From Tieghemiomyces parasiticus (taxonomy: Eukaryota; Kickxellomycota; Dimargaritomycetes; Dimargaritales; Dimargaritaceae): a stretch of DNA of 10,140 nucleotides. The DNA lies in contig JANBPT010001355.1 in the NCBI GenBank assembly GCA_027575765.1, positions 1-10,140 of the forward strand, given 5' to 3'. Shown here one piece after another: positions 9,687 to 10,140 of the stretch. Under the pieces are notes generated by a model. That model did no database searches, was not told the DNA's origin, and saw only the letters and a program-made list of their open reading frames with translations. The translations under genes were made by a program, and so were the position numbers. How positions within the stretch are numbered: position 1 is the first letter of the stretch; every line of letters starts with the position of its first letter.

Positions 9687-9698
9687 CATAAATTTAAT
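9687..9698 (+). promoter_or_regulatory. Possible TATA-like element of DUF1365 gene
   Basis: CATAAATTTAAT lies 138-149 bp before the ATG on the coding strand and is the most TATA-like word between the CT tract and the start codon. The call rests on position and composition only. Confidence 0.2.
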
Positions 9699-9835
9699 CA
9701 GCCTCTTTAGGTGCTCACTGCCGGGTCAATTGTATTTGACCTCCCTAGTTTGTTTTCCGCGTTACTACGCCAGCTGGCCAGACCTTCGCCTCGCCGTCTA
9801 CCACCCGTCCCATCACTGCCCCTCATTCGTTCCGC

Positions 9836-10140
9836 ATGGCCGACCTTGTGGCGCTCCTGTTGGAAGCCCCGCAGTGCGCCCGGGACTGGCTTGCCGACAA
9901 CCTGTGTGCGATGGGGTGGCCCACCGGGGCGTTACCCTTGTTACTGGCCTGGCCTGCCCTAGTCCTTGTCGGCTACTGGGTCGTCCGTCTGACCCTGGCC
10001 CGGGTTCTGCAGAGTCTCGACGGGGCCAAGCGCAACTTACCAGGCGTCTTCCTCGTCGAGACACGTCACTACCGCTTTGTACCGGTCAAGCACGGCTTCC
10101 GCTACCCGCTCTTCTACTTTCGGGTGGCTCTGAGCGAACT
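9836..10140 (+). CDS. DUF1365-family membrane protein, 5' part
   Basis: The first 101 codons of a gene cut by the right edge. Residues about 33-58 (LPLLLAWPALVLVGYWVVRL and following) form a membrane helix. From about residue 73 the DUF1365 N-terminal signature begins: VFLVETRHYRFVPVKH, then GFRYPLFYFRVALSEL, matching the family pattern of a His/Arg-rich strand, a conserved H-x-F-x-Y-x-[LVI]-F and a following L-[SD]-E-L. The biochemical activity of DUF1365 proteins is not established; they are commonly encoded beside CFA-synthase-like methyltransferases and flavin amine oxidases, pointing to fatty-acid modification at membranes. Codons are strongly C/G-ending, like the methyltransferase gene. 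The ATG at 9836 is chosen because it gives a helix-first protein, but its -3 base is C and the frame stays open for at least nine codons upstream, so an earlier start or 5' exon is possible. Confidence 0.8.
   Translation, partial: MADLVALLLEAPQCARDWLADNLCAMGWPTGALPLLLAWPALVLVGYWVVRLTLARVLQSLDGAKRNLPGVFLVETRHYRFVPVKHGFRYPLFYFRVALSE

Larger units (their letters stand above)
6379..9835. other. 3.5 kb divergent spacer between methyltransferase and DUF1365 genes
   Basis: The two flanking genes are transcribed away from each other, so both promoters and 5' UTRs must lie here. Several ATG-started frames up to 157 codons occur, but none has recognisable motifs and several overlap each other, as expected by chance. 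The methyltransferase side (about 6400-6830) is purine-rich on the plus strand; its minus-strand CTATAT word at about 6450-6456, some 75 bp before the start codon, is a weak TATA candidate. The DUF1365 side (about 9300-9830) is pyrimidine-rich on the plus strand. Inverted repeats cluster at 7623-7734. I see no tRNA, rRNA, transposon ends or CRISPR. Confidence 0.5.

Noticed and set aside
9813..10064. 83-codon minus-strand frame over the DUF1365 start
   Set aside because: Arg/Pro/Ser-rich translation typical of an antisense shadow in GC-rich coding sequence.
1..10140. tRNA, rRNA, CRISPR, LTR or transposon signatures
   Set aside because: I looked for T-loop-like GTTCGA words in cloverleaf context, regularly spaced repeats, and long terminal or inverted repeats, and found none that hold up.

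Overview
The window looks like nuclear DNA of a fungus. Two genes read only when spliced, with canonical GT..AG introns of 147-471 bp, CTAAC-type branch points and pyrimidine-rich acceptors. The protein families (PA-TM-RING ubiquitin ligase, cyclopropane-fatty-acid-synthase-like methyltransferase, DUF1365 protein) all occur in fungi. The introns are longer than is usual in compact yeasts and filamentous ascomycetes and spacers take up much of the window, so an early-diverging lineage is possible; that is inference only.

Layout, left to right. Positions 1-385 are the 3' flank of the first gene. Positions 2185-386 (minus) hold a two-exon gene for a 550-residue membrane protein: signal peptide, lumenal PA-like domain, one transmembrane helix, basic cytosolic segment and C-terminal RING-H2 finger. 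Positions 2186-3638 are a spacer with two microsatellites and one unassigned open frame. Positions 6378-3639 (minus) hold a five-exon gene for a 458-residue cyclopropane-fatty-acid-synthase-family SAM methyltransferase; all five exons join in frame and the family motifs run across the junctions. Positions 6379-9835 are a 3.5 kb spacer with no supportable gene, some inverted repeats, a G12 run and a CT microsatellite. From 9836 (plus) to the right edge begins a DUF1365-family protein with an N-terminal membrane helix, cut by the window after 101 codons.

The most informative point is the divergent pair of CFA-synthase-like methyltransferase and DUF1365 gene. In many bacteria these two families sit together, usually with a flavin amine-oxidase-like gene, in fatty-acid modification operons. 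Finding both side by side in a spliced eukaryotic genome suggests a retained or transferred module for modifying membrane fatty acids. The methyltransferase also carries the residue pattern of that sub-clade rather than that of E. coli Cfa. The PA-TM-RING gene is probably an unrelated neighbour; its single intron interrupts the transmembrane helix and could produce a RING-less form if retained.
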